NCBI GenBank assembly: GCA_030644725.1
Contig: CP130629.1
Location: 1,714,795 to 1,778,794 of the forward strand
Length of the DNA: 64,000 nt
From: Candidatus Electrothrix communis
GTDB taxonomy: Bacteria; Desulfobacterota; Desulfobulbia; Desulfobulbales; Desulfobulbaceae
Direction: 5' to 3'
The translations under genes and the position numbers were made by a program. The notes below the pieces were generated by a model. The model was given only the letters and a program-made list of their open reading frames with translations, did not search any database and had not been told where the DNA came from. Below, one piece after another: positions 16,675 to 25,743 of this stretch. Position 1 is the stretch's first letter. The number at the start of each line of letters is the position of its first letter.

Positions 16675-17700
16675 ATGGTCAAAAAAATAATTACCCTGTA
16701 CCTCCTGCTTGCTCTTGCACTAACGCTCTGCGGATGTGCCAGTGAACAGTTTGAAAGTAATGTTGAACTCGAAGAATTTAGCCAACAGAATGATCAACTG
16801 GCCAGCAGGACTGTTGAACAAAATATGTTTGATTCGGTGCTCACAGCTCCTCCAGAAGAAGCTGAATCCAAACTGGGGCCGGGTGACCTTCTGACTGTCA
16901 ATGTTCTCGAATCCGAAGAATTAAACACTGAAACTCGCGTAAGCTCAAGGGGTCACATAAGCCTTCCGATCCTTGATCAGGTAGGTGTAGTTGGCCTCAC
17001 AGCTGCGGATGCAGAAGAAAAAATAGAACAGCTGCTCAAGGAAAAATATCTAAGAGATCCTCATGTTTCTGTTTTTGTAAAAGAAAAAATAAGTGATCAA
17101 ATAACTCTAGGTGGAGCTTTCACTACACCCGGCAACTACGATTATATTTCAGGGCGCCGCCTGCTTGATATTATTGCTGTTGCCCAAGGGGTTACCGCCG
17201 ATGCAGCATCAATAGCCTATCTGTCTCGAAAAGATCGTGAAACCGGAGGAGTAAAAAATTATATAATTGATCTTGATGCTCTTATAAAGCGTGGTGATAT
17301 GAATTATAATATTGCTATAGCTGGCGGTGATGTCATCTTTGTTCCAGAAACAGGAAAGTGCTTTGTAGATGGTGCAGTAAGAAATCCGGGCACCTACCCC
17401 CTGAAAGGAGAAATGAGCATCACTGAGGCGATTGTCTTAGCAGGAGGCTTGACAGCTTACGCAGATGACGATAAAATCAAACTGATTCGCTATACTGGAG
17501 ATGGAAAACGTAAAATTATGAGCCTGAGCTTCAGCGAGCTACAAGAAGGGATTGGCAATAACATCAAACTTCAAGATCAAGATGTTGTTTATGCAGAATC
17601 AAGCACTTCCGGCCTATTGTCAACAGGCTTGGGATTTGATCTCGGTTTCATGGGAACCGGTATTAATTACCGCAATCCATCTGTTGATAGGCGCCAGTGA
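16675..17700 (+). CDS. Wza/BexD-like polysaccharide export lipoprotein
   Basis: Forms the outer-membrane channel for exported polysaccharide. The product has a lipoprotein signal (MVKKIITLYLLLALALTLCGC, acylation at the second Cys), then the poly-export domain (GPGDLLTVNVLESEELN...GHISLPILDQVGV...LLKEKYLRDPHVSVFV) and two SLBB domains (GGAFTTPGNYDYISG and VDGAVRNPGTYPLKGE). From this start it has 341 residues, usual for the family. An ATG 36 nt upstream (16639) is possible, but the shorter form gives a standard signal peptide; neither has a clear ribosome site. The stop overlaps the next start. Confidence 0.88.
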   Translation: MVKKIITLYLLLALALTLCGCASEQFESNVELEEFSQQNDQLASRTVEQNMFDSVLTAPPEEAESKLGPGDLLTVNVLESEELNTETRVSSRGHISLPILDQVGVVGLTAADAEEKIEQLLKEKYLRDPHVSVFVKEKISDQITLGGAFTTPGNYDYISGRRLLDIIAVAQGVTADAASIAYLSRKDRETGGVKNYIIDLDALIKRGDMNYNIAIAGGDVIFVPETGKCFVDGAVRNPGTYPLKGEMSITEAIVLAGGLTAYADDDKIKLIRYTGDGKRKIMSLSFSELQEGIGNNIKLQDQDVVYAESSTSGLLSTGLGFDLGFMGTGINYRNPSVDRRQ

Positions 17701-19157
17701 GCGACGAACTCAAATTTCAAAAAACTGCTCAGTACGCTGTACTTTTTTTGGTTGGGACAATCCCTTTTCTTTTCGGAGCGGTGCATCCTATTGTCACCGG
17801 AACGTACACCTCGTTCATTCTCCTTATTTTAGGGACGTGGTTACTCCTCAACTCTAGCCATTTCTTAAACCGCCAGCTATTTTCCGTCGGTAATATTCTA
17901 TTTTTTTTATTTATCTTCTGGATAATACTCTCTATTATTCCCATCCCAATGAGCTGGCTCAGCTTAATCTCGCCAACCCGTGCCTCCTTTTTGCAAACTG
18001 CAAATCAACTGGCAGAAACTAATATTCATTATGCGTCATTGGGATATAACAACAATTCAGTAATACTTACAGCATTTTTTCTTGTTGCGTTGTATCTCTA
18101 TGCACTCAGTCTCAAAACTTTACTTAAAGACGACCGGTCCTTTTTTGAAAAAATCCTCCTCACCTGTATCAGCGTTGGTATACTGGAAGCAGTGTACGGT
18201 CTATTGCAGGCGACAAATTCACACCTTGGTGTACTTTGGTTAAGCGATATCAGGCAGTTTAAAGGAATGGCCAGAGGAACCATAATTTACAAAAATCAAT
18301 ATGCCGCTCTTCTGAACATGATTTGGCCTCTTGCTGTCGGAGCAGCACTTCTCCGCTTCAAAGCCGTACCTCAAAAAAAGGCCCCTTCTCTGAAAAAAAG
18401 CACCTCTAAAAAAAGGTGTGCAAAAAAACGATCAACCACAGACCATATATCCAACCGCCGCCTCCGAGGATTCCTGCTTCTTTTTTTCGCCTCTATCATT
18501 ATGCTGGCAGTCCTGTTTTCTCAGTCCAGGGGAGGTGTTATTTCCATGCTTTTTATACTGGCAATACTTCTTATAACCCTTCCTGTCAGCCTCAAAAACA
18601 AATTTCTTCTTTCAGGATTCTTTGTACTATTTACAATATCATACGGTTCTATAATAGGCTTTACTTCTGTACTTGATCGATTCATGCTTATTCAACAAGG
18701 CGGAGAAGGTCGGTTTAATATCTGGTTATCCAGTCTCCCTATGCTTCGTGATCATCTGCTGGTCGGCACAGGAATCGGCTCATATATTTTACTTTCTTCT
18801 GTCTACCTTAAACAATTTCCTGAAAATATTACCTTTGATAGAGCGCATAACGACTATCTTGAATTTGCCATTGAATTGGGCCTACCTCTTGCTCTCTTCT
18901 TTTTCTGCACTCTTAGCGTAGTTCTCTTTCTGCAAATAAAAAAGATCTGGCCCTATACAAAGAAAAAGCTCTACAAGCTTCCTTCACCAACGGTTATCTC
19001 ACTTGTCTCGATCGCCGCAATTATCGGTTTTATCATTCATGGTACAGTTGACTTTGGCTGGCGGCTGCCAGCCAATTTGCTATATTTTACCACTTTATTT
19101 GTTCTGTTTCAGTGTGACAACCAATTCCCCTCACATGTTGCCAACAATAAATCATAA
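17697..19157 (+). CDS. O-antigen ligase/polymerase (Wzy_C family) membrane protein
   Basis: A polytopic inner-membrane protein of 486 residues with about ten hydrophobic segments. The family motif region is clear: GTIIYKNQYAALLNMIWPL, SQSRGGVISMLF and AHNDYLEFAIELGLPLALF, as in O-antigen ligases and Wzy polymerases. A lysine-rich cytoplasmic loop (KKAPSLKKSTSKKRCAKKR) sits near residue 230. It starts with GTG overlapping the exporter stop (GTGA), so it is translationally coupled. It probably polymerises or transfers lipid-linked glycan in the periplasm. No glycosyltransferase is in the window, so sugars must be made elsewhere. Confidence 0.85.
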   Translation: MSDELKFQKTAQYAVLFLVGTIPFLFGAVHPIVTGTYTSFILLILGTWLLLNSSHFLNRQLFSVGNILFFLFIFWIILSIIPIPMSWLSLISPTRASFLQTANQLAETNIHYASLGYNNNSVILTAFFLVALYLYALSLKTLLKDDRSFFEKILLTCISVGILEAVYGLLQATNSHLGVLWLSDIRQFKGMARGTIIYKNQYAALLNMIWPLAVGAALLRFKAVPQKKAPSLKKSTSKKRCAKKRSTTDHISNRRLRGFLLLFFASIIMLAVLFSQSRGGVISMLFILAILLITLPVSLKNKFLLSGFFVLFTISYGSIIGFTSVLDRFMLIQQGGEGRFNIWLSSLPMLRDHLLVGTGIGSYILLSSVYLKQFPENITFDRAHNDYLEFAIELGLPLALFFFCTLSVVLFLQIKKIWPYTKKKLYKLPSPTVISLVSIAAIIGFIIHGTVDFGWRLPANLLYFTTLFVLFQCDNQFPSHVANNKS

Positions 19158-19330
19158 CGAAGAGCGGTAGAAATTGAATAAAATTCTTGGTGTAAAAACT
19201 GCAAAAGAGTATTCTATATAAACCTGTAGCATGCAGCAATTGTTACAGTGCATACATAGCTCAATCTTCACTTAATCAAGAAATTCAAGTAATATTTTTA
19301 CTCCTTATCAGAAACAATTGAATAACTGTT

Positions 19331-21640
19331 ATGAACCAGCCACAGTCAAATGAATCAGAACGACAAATAATTATCGGTCCCACCAGAGGCCACCAAAATC
19401 TTCCCTCAATCGACTACCAGGAGACAGTCGCCCCGCTGCAGGATGAAGAAATTCATTTGCGAGATTACCTTGATGTTCTTATTCGTCGCAAATGGGTTGT
19501 ATTTCTCTGTCTTCTCTTTATTTTCTCTGCTACAACGCTGTTTACCCTGACAAGTACCCCTCTGTTTAAAGGAAAAGGTACTTTAAAGGCCTCGGCCTCG
19601 CAGGGCCAGGTAACCAGTTTTGAAGACACCCAGACGAACGTACTTAAGTCCATGGAGTTCCAACAGACCCAAGTCAATCTCCTGGAAAGTGAGCAGCTTT
19701 CTCTACGTCTCATCGATAAACTTGACCTCTTAAACAATCCGTTTTTCAACAAAGACATCGAGAGCGGGCAAAATCAGGATGCCACGTTTGCATCTCTTGT
19801 TCAGCTCACCCTCTCTTCAATCCGCAACTTCATTCGTTTCAGCTCCGAAACAAATGACAGTTTAGATCAGGAGGGGAAAAAACGTCTGCTCACCGATGAC
19901 GCCGTCAAAAAACTGCAAGATGATCTGAAAATATCTCCGGTGCGCAACAGTGAACTCATCGAGATCAGTTTTGAATCACCGGATCCGCAACTCTCCGCCG
20001 CTGTGATTAACACAGCAATGGAGGAGTTTGTCCAGATGCTCATGGACACGAATATCGAATCATCCCAAACCGCTGCCCAGTTCCTTGAAAAGGGAATACT
20101 GGCAGCCCAGATAAAGTTGGAAAAATCTGAAAAAGAGCTTAATAATTTCTCGCGACAAGCCGGGTTGGTTTCCATGGACCCAAAGCTGAATCTGATTATG
20201 CGACAATTGGAAGAACTCAATGATGCCTTGGCTAAATCTCGAGCTGAGCGTATCAGTAAAGAATCCCTCTATCAGCAAGCCATCAGTAAGGAGAACCAAA
20301 ACCTCCCTCAAATCCTGCAGGACGATCTCATTAAAAATCTGAAGGCTGAACATTCCCTCTTGGCAGGAGAATACGAAGATCTTTCCACAACCTTCAAACC
20401 TGCCTATCCCAAGATGCAGCAGCTCCAAGCTAAAATTAATGGCATTAAGGGACGGATGCGGGAAGAGAAACTTTATATTATTGAATCAATAAAAAACGAT
20501 TACGAAGCTGCTCGAAATAAGCAAGAGTACTTGGAAGTTAAAGCACAGGAACAAAAACAAAGGGCTATTGAACTCAATGACAGGGCCACCCAGTATAAAA
20601 TACTTCTTAGGGAAACTGAAAGTAATAAGAATATCTATGAAACTCTCTTGCAACGAGCGAAAGAAATTGAGGCAACAGTAGGCTCCGCCGTCACAAATAT
20701 TAATATTGTAGATCGTTCCAGAGTTCCTCTGTATCCCTCCAGCCCCAAAGTAGCCCGTAATTTACTTTTAGGATTGTTACTGGGGTTGTTCAGCGGCATA
20801 GGCCTTGCCTTTCTCCTTGAATATCTTGACGACACTATTAAAAATCCTGAAGAACTGATCGAACGATTTCATATCCCCGTACTCGGACTCATTCCTTTTG
20901 ACAAGGAGTGCATCAATAAGCGTAAAGATATGGCATTGAAATCATATACAGATCCGCGATCACCTGTTGCTGAGTCAGTTCGCACAGCGATTACCTCAAT
21001 TGATCTCTCTGCGGCTGAGCACCCCCCGAAGACGATTCTTGTTACCAGCATCCTGCCAGGGGCAGGTAAAAGCTCTTTGTCTACCAATACAGCACTCTCC
21101 TATCTGTCTAGCGGAGATAATTGTCTCATTATTGACGTGGATCTAAGAAAGCCCAGCCTTCATCGTGTTTTTGATGCAGAACGAAAAGGGGAAGGACTTT
21201 CTAGCGTTCTCAGTGGAATTAGCACCCTGAAAGAGGTTATTCAAAAAACTGATTATAAGGGCTTAGACTATATTTCCAGTGGACCGCTTCCTCCGAATCC
21301 AGCTGAACTGGTTGCCTCGAATAGAATGCGCGAGTTATTAAAGACAGTCAGCGAACATTACAGTCACGTTATTCTTGATGCTCCTCCCTTTCAGGGATTT
21401 GCCGAAATTCTGGTGCTTGCAAATATGGTGGATGGCCTTATCCTGATTACTGTTGAAGGAGATACTCCCCGTGATGGAGTAAAACATTTTCGACGCTCTG
21501 TTTTAAATGTTAACGGCAAAATCCTTGGTAGTATTATAAATAAGACAGGACGGCAAAAGGGATACGGAGCATACAGTAAGTACAGTTATTACGCATACCA
21601 TTACGATTATAACTATGGAGAATCCGGTAATAACGGGTAA
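19331..21640 (+). CDS. Wzc-like polysaccharide co-polymerase and tyrosine autokinase
   Basis: Controls chain length and export. The 769-residue protein has a Wzz N-terminus (LRDYLDVLIRRKWVVFLCLL, TM1 near 53-73), a long periplasmic coiled-coil with GNVR-like C-terminal end, TM2 (ARNLLLGLLLGLFSGIGLAF), and a cytoplasmic BY-kinase. The kinase has Walker A ILPGAGKSSLSTNTA, Walker A' CLIIDVDLRKPS and Walker B HVILDAPPF. The C-terminus is a tyrosine cluster (YSKYSYYAYHYDYNYGE) typical of autophosphorylation tails. It lies 173 nt after the polymerase gene. Confidence 0.92.
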   Translation: MNQPQSNESERQIIIGPTRGHQNLPSIDYQETVAPLQDEEIHLRDYLDVLIRRKWVVFLCLLFIFSATTLFTLTSTPLFKGKGTLKASASQGQVTSFEDTQTNVLKSMEFQQTQVNLLESEQLSLRLIDKLDLLNNPFFNKDIESGQNQDATFASLVQLTLSSIRNFIRFSSETNDSLDQEGKKRLLTDDAVKKLQDDLKISPVRNSELIEISFESPDPQLSAAVINTAMEEFVQMLMDTNIESSQTAAQFLEKGILAAQIKLEKSEKELNNFSRQAGLVSMDPKLNLIMRQLEELNDALAKSRAERISKESLYQQAISKENQNLPQILQDDLIKNLKAEHSLLAGEYEDLSTTFKPAYPKMQQLQAKINGIKGRMREEKLYIIESIKNDYEAARNKQEYLEVKAQEQKQRAIELNDRATQYKILLRETESNKNIYETLLQRAKEIEATVGSAVTNINIVDRSRVPLYPSSPKVARNLLLGLLLGLFSGIGLAFLLEYLDDTIKNPEELIERFHIPVLGLIPFDKECINKRKDMALKSYTDPRSPVAESVRTAITSIDLSAAEHPPKTILVTSILPGAGKSSLSTNTALSYLSSGDNCLIIDVDLRKPSLHRVFDAERKGEGLSSVLSGISTLKEVIQKTDYKGLDYISSGPLPPNPAELVASNRMRELLKTVSEHYSHVILDAPPFQGFAEILVLANMVDGLILITVEGDTPRDGVKHFRRSVLNVNGKILGSIINKTGRQKGYGAYSKYSYYAYHYDYNYGESGNNG

Positions 21641-21693
21641 CTCTTTCTAATTACTTGCAGTATTCGCTAGAAATCAATCATGCTTATTAGTTA

Positions 21694-21721
21694 CCCCCCC
21701 TCTCACAGAGAGCGGGGGAGG
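21694..21721 (+). promoter_or_regulatory. Hairpin that sequesters the ribosome-binding site of the TPR gene
   Basis: CCCCCCCTCTC (21694-21704) pairs with GAGAGCGGGGG (21708-21718) with one mismatch around the loop ACA. The right arm contains most of the GGGGGAGG Shine-Dalgarno run (21714-21721) that serves the start at 21727 or 21733. If it folds, translation of the downstream gene would be reduced unless the region is opened. There is no T-tract, so it is not an ordinary terminator. Confidence 0.5.
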
Positions 21722-21726
21722 ACTAC

Positions 21727-22938
21727 TTGTTTATGCGGCCATACACCCTATTGCGCTTCCTTCTCTTTTTCGGCTTAATTGCACTGACGCTCTATCAGTT
21801 GCGTGTTGCTATCGTTGCGCAAACAACATACAGCATGGTCACAAATAAAGCGATTAGAGAGCTTCAAAGCGAACCGCGCCTGCTTGTTGAGTATGGCAAA
21901 GAAAAACTGCTCCTAGGGGATTATGAGAACGCGAGGAGATGGCTCCAGAAAGCCTTACGAGCCAATCCAGTCTACATACCGGCTTGGCTGACCTTAGCTG
22001 AGCTGGAAAACGACCGTGGAAACACCACTCGCTCTCTTGAAATACTTGAATATCTTAACCGCTTGATGCAGGGTGTTCTTCGTTGGCGCTGGGAAAAAGC
22101 AATGCTGGCTTTTCTTCTGGGGAGAGAGGATATTCTCAAAGCCGATCTCGCTTGGCTTTTGCAGCAGGAAAATCTCAGCTGGGAAACAAGAAAAAAAGTG
22201 CTTAACTTTGCTTTTACTCTCTGGCCTGAACCGGCAGAGCTGCTGCAAGAAATGGGAAACGAAAACAGTGCCCTGCTCTTTCTCCATGCACTACGAGCAA
22301 AAAAGCTTGATACTGCGGACTTTCTCTGGGAAGGAATTGATCGCACCCAACTTGATTCGAAGGAAATCCTTCGATATATCAATTTGCTCAGAGATAATCA
22401 AAAAACTGAAGAAGCTGCATTAATCTGGAAAGAGTATTACCCGGCTGATAATCTCCTCTATAACGGCAATTTTTCTCTCCCCCTCGTTAAAGGAGGCTTT
22501 GGTTGGCGTATTTGGCCCCCGAAAGGAGTTGAAGTTGAAGTACAGAAGCAGAATATAGAAAAGACGGCTCTACATATCCATTTTAACGGAGAACAAAATA
22601 TTCATTTTCACCAAACAAGACAGACCATCCCCTTACCCTCCGGCCAGAATTTTATTCTGAAAGGCGAGATGCGCAGCAAAGGGCTGACAACTGATCAGCG
22701 TCCCTTTATTGAGATAGTAGGGCGGGATTGCTCCCTGCAATCTGCAACAGAGATGGTCGAGCCAGATAAAGACTGGACTCCGTTCTCGCTGAGCTTTACA
22801 GTTCCTGATGACTGTCGTCAAGGGGTAGAAATCCGCCTTCGTCGCCTTCCCAGCAAAAAAATCGACAGCCTCATCAGCGGGGACCTTTGGGTTACCAACC
22901 TCTCTCTACAAAATGCACCTCCTCCTACGCTCCAATAA
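21727..22938 (+). CDS. Membrane-anchored TPR protein of the polysaccharide locus
   Basis: A 403-residue protein with one N-terminal transmembrane segment (LLRFLLFFGLIALTLYQL). A TPR pair follows (RLLVEYGKEKLLLGDYENARRW, PAWLTLAELENDRGN), then more helical repeats, and a C-terminal beta-rich region from about residue 240 (LYNGNFSLPLVKGGFGWRIWP...) that looks like a carbohydrate-binding-like sandwich. The start may be TTG at 21727, five bases after GGAGG, or ATG at 21733. It is downstream of wzc and overlaps the J-domain gene, so it likely belongs to the assembly machinery. Precise role unknown. Confidence 0.72.
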   Translation: MFMRPYTLLRFLLFFGLIALTLYQLRVAIVAQTTYSMVTNKAIRELQSEPRLLVEYGKEKLLLGDYENARRWLQKALRANPVYIPAWLTLAELENDRGNTTRSLEILEYLNRLMQGVLRWRWEKAMLAFLLGREDILKADLAWLLQQENLSWETRKKVLNFAFTLWPEPAELLQEMGNENSALLFLHALRAKKLDTADFLWEGIDRTQLDSKEILRYINLLRDNQKTEEAALIWKEYYPADNLLYNGNFSLPLVKGGFGWRIWPPKGVEVEVQKQNIEKTALHIHFNGEQNIHFHQTRQTIPLPSGQNFILKGEMRSKGLTTDQRPFIEIVGRDCSLQSATEMVEPDKDWTPFSLSFTVPDDCRQGVEIRLRRLPSKKIDSLISGDLWVTNLSLQNAPPPTLQ

Positions 22939-24542
22939 TGCAGGCAGAACAACGTCTTGTCCAAAAAATTGCCTCACGTGCTTCCACCGAGGAGCTTATC
23001 TTTTTTATTGCTCAAGACGAGGTCATCACCTCAGCCTGCTCAGAGCTGCAAAAAAAAATAGCTCGTAATAACAATAAAGAACTGAAAACGATCCATGCGC
23101 TTTGCCAGAGATATCACATATCCCTTATCCACCTCACTCGTGAACTCAATCATATCCAAAATATTTTCGCGCCCAAGGAAATCATCAGCAATGATCACAA
23201 ACTCCTTGGTCTTCAAGCAGGGGCCAATATTGCTGAGGTAAAGCAGGTCTACCGCAGGCTCAGTATCAAATATCATCCTGATACTTCCAATAAAAATAAT
23301 ACCGCCAAGTTCATTGAAATTACCAAGGCCTACCAACGCATTATAAACCGTTCTGGTAAGAAGAAAAACAGTGCTTCGACTTCCCCGTCAGCTTGGAGGT
23401 ACCGAAAAAACACTCCTCCCCCACCTCAGCATCGGAAAAAGAAATACCTCTATCTCTTCTCGTTAGTTATAGGGGCTGTCGTCCTTGTTATCGTGGGCAT
23501 TTCGGTTCACTATCAAAAACGTGCCATGTTGAAGAATATCAGCATGGTTACCTCAACGCGCTCCCCAATAAGCTCACCGGCAGAAGATACTCCTGCAATC
23601 GTTAAGGAGCACTTAGCCGAGACTCATGTGCCTGAAGTACCTGAATCAAGCACACCCGCTGTTCAACCTCAAGTTACAGAACAGAAACAGCACCCTCTCC
23701 CTACAAGCAAAATATTAGAACAATCATTTCATCAATTTTTCCAGAATGAAGTAGCGCTTGTCACGCCCACACCTGAAAGCATGAATCATGTTCAATCTCC
23801 TGCCCCTGTTATGCAAACCGAGGCTGAAGTCGAAAATCTGAGTACATCAATTTCCTTTTCTGATAGCCACTTTGATAGCGAAAAGTCGTCCACAGAAAAA
23901 ACAGACCAGATGGAACCCAAGCCCATCCTACCTGTCGAAAAGCAGAGCAATCTTTTTTCAGATATTCTTGAACAAGAAAAAACCGCCGAAAAAAAAATAA
24001 AGGCTGTAGCTCCAGGAGCAGTACAGCAAACCTCAAAGCAGAAAGAAACCAGCTCTCTTTTTTCCCAGGCACGTTATCAGAAGGTTGTACTTATCAAACC
24101 AAAGGAGAGGAAAATTCGGAAAAAAAAATTACCCGCAGCAGATGAAAAACAAGTTCATCAGGGCATCCCGGTATTAGACTCTCTTCACACATTTATTAAG
24201 AGCTATACAGCGGCCTACATGAGCAAAGATATTCAACAATTTGCTCTTTTCTTCACAGAAGATTCTCTGGAAAACGACAAGCCTTTCAAAAAGATGCACG
24301 CCAAGTATAAGCAACTTTTTAATGCGACCCAATCCATAGATTATCGCATTGATCTCCTAGGTACAGATATACAAGATGAAGGAGCTACCGCTACCTTGAC
24401 CGGCCGATTTCGTGTGCAGCTGATCTTTAGTCCATATAACGTCAAATCGAACAGCGGAACAATCACCTTTTATCTTATCAAAATAAAAAATAGCTATCGA
24501 ATTAAAGTACTTTCCTACCACCTTGATCCCAAAAAGAAGTGA
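22938..24542 (+). CDS. Membrane J-domain (DnaJ-like) protein with C-terminal NTF2-like region
   Basis: The start is the ATG in TAATG at 22938, coupled to the preceding stop; upstream extension is an overlap artefact. The 534-residue product has an N-terminal helical region, then a J domain near residues 85-135 (LLGLQAGANIAEVKQVYRRL, HPD in YHPDTSN). A basic stretch, one TM helix (YLYLFSLVIGAVVLVIVGI), a long Ser/Thr/Pro-rich low-complexity linker and a C-terminal domain of about 120 residues (LHTFIKSYTAAYMSKDIQQF...) follow. The last resembles SnoaL/NTF2-like folds. The HPD motif suggests it stimulates an Hsp70 near the membrane. A J protein in a capsule-type locus is unusual. Confidence 0.72.
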   Translation: MQAEQRLVQKIASRASTEELIFFIAQDEVITSACSELQKKIARNNNKELKTIHALCQRYHISLIHLTRELNHIQNIFAPKEIISNDHKLLGLQAGANIAEVKQVYRRLSIKYHPDTSNKNNTAKFIEITKAYQRIINRSGKKKNSASTSPSAWRYRKNTPPPPQHRKKKYLYLFSLVIGAVVLVIVGISVHYQKRAMLKNISMVTSTRSPISSPAEDTPAIVKEHLAETHVPEVPESSTPAVQPQVTEQKQHPLPTSKILEQSFHQFFQNEVALVTPTPESMNHVQSPAPVMQTEAEVENLSTSISFSDSHFDSEKSSTEKTDQMEPKPILPVEKQSNLFSDILEQEKTAEKKIKAVAPGAVQQTSKQKETSSLFSQARYQKVVLIKPKERKIRKKKLPAADEKQVHQGIPVLDSLHTFIKSYTAAYMSKDIQQFALFFTEDSLENDKPFKKMHAKYKQLFNATQSIDYRIDLLGTDIQDEGATATLTGRFRVQLIFSPYNVKSNSGTITFYLIKIKNSYRIKVLSYHLDPKKK

Positions 24543-24562
24543 GAGACAATAATCACAAATGA

Positions 24563-25675
24563 CTATAACACCCGTCTAGTAATATGCATGGAATCGTCAG
24601 AGATGCTCGTGTACACCTTCCTGATTTTCAAATGCTCAGCTATTTTTTTAACGAAATCATCCTCGTCATCACAATGAATAATTTGCCCTTGCAGGATAAA
24701 TCGATATTCATCGCTGATATGATCCAGGCAGGTAATCACAAGGCATTTAGCAGAATCAGCAGCAATCAAGCTGTCTCGCTGCACTGCGTATTCCAGTAAC
24801 GAAAGATCAAGCAGACTCCGCCTGAATTCTCCCTGAAAATGATTACAGACATTGGTCTCCAAGGGGTTTTCCTTGATATTATGGGGAAGGCTTTCATGAG
24901 ACATAGGGCCTGATCCGTGTCTGGTCTGGTAGGCCCGAGTGATCAGATATATTTCCGGCACACGATCTATGCACAGGGAGAGGATATTTTTTGTTCCGGT
25001 ATCGGAACGAGTGACATGGGGAAAAAAACCGTAATGCTGGTCAAGTAGAAGCCCCTGGGAGCCCTCATAGATATAATCACTGAACAGCCCCCCCCCCGGC
25101 GGCAGCCCTCTGCTCATTCGAACCCAAGGTGATCGGGTGATAACAGAACAGCATTGCAGAAAATCCTCCAGAGCGACATCTGAATATCCCTGATAAAAAT
25201 CTTTGATCAACTCAAGGCGGGTTTCCAATACCCAGGGATAAAAAAGATCGGCAAAGGTCAGGGAGTAGAAATGTTCCTCTCTATTGATCGTAGCACCGAC
25301 ACCGACGCCGCAGCTCCCGTGGGGATGGTGCTGCTGATTATAACGGATATCATAGGGTGTTGTAACAGGACATTCTGCATCAATATAGAGCAACGGCTCC
25401 ACTCCTTTCTCAAGAAGCACCTCAAGCTCATTAACGATTCCTACAGGATCAATCGTGCAGGATTTTGCAAAATAGCTCGGCACGCCCTGCAAGGTCCCTG
25501 ATCCAAAGTTGGAAAACACATGGTGAATACCATTATGGATGACCGTGTGTCCGGCCTGCTGCCCTCCAGAAAAACGAATAACCAAGGGCTGTTCGGCATG
25601 TTGGCAAAGGTAATCGGTAAACAGCCCTTTCCCCTCATCGCCGAACCCGGCCCCGATAACAGCCTTATGCCGCAT
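24563..25675 (-). CDS. Divergent adenylosuccinate synthetase paralogue
   Basis: The PurA family couples IMP and aspartate with GTP hydrolysis. The 370-residue protein keeps the P-loop-like GFGDEGKGLFTDYL, the catalytic His in GGQQAGHTVI, TRSDTGTKNILS in place of the VTSSN... loop, a RHGSGPMSHE segment, and an FRRSLLDLSLLEYAVQRD helix matching the R-R-x-W-x-D region. It is about 60 residues shorter than normal PurA. The GIGPAY segment is altered (GVGVGATINREEHF). It therefore probably acts on a different nucleotide or as a specialised ligase. It is last in a three-gene cassette, 68 nt after a vWA gene, not near purine genes. The coding strand contains a run of ten G. Confidence 0.8.
   Translation of the reverse strand: MRHKAVIGAGFGDEGKGLFTDYLCQHAEQPLVIRFSGGQQAGHTVIHNGIHHVFSNFGSGTLQGVPSYFAKSCTIDPVGIVNELEVLLEKGVEPLLYIDAECPVTTPYDIRYNQQHHPHGSCGVGVGATINREEHFYSLTFADLFYPWVLETRLELIKDFYQGYSDVALEDFLQCCSVITRSPWVRMSRGLPPGGGLFSDYIYEGSQGLLLDQHYGFFPHVTRSDTGTKNILSLCIDRVPEIYLITRAYQTRHGSGPMSHESLPHNIKENPLETNVCNHFQGEFRRSLLDLSLLEYAVQRDSLIAADSAKCLVITCLDHISDEYRFILQGQIIHCDDEDDFVKKIAEHLKIRKVYTSISDDSMHITRRVL
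25088..25097 (-). repeat. G10 homopolymer inside the adenylosuccinate-synthetase-like gene
   Basis: Ten consecutive G on the coding strand encode the three glycines of LPPGGGLF. Slippage by one base would truncate the protein. Such tracts mediate phase variation in some bacteria; whether this one does is unknown. Confidence 0.6.
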
Positions 25676-25743
25676 GAAAAATTAATACCTTCCGCAAGGA
25701 GATGCAAATATAAGTCAGAATATTTCCAGTATAAAAAATTTTC

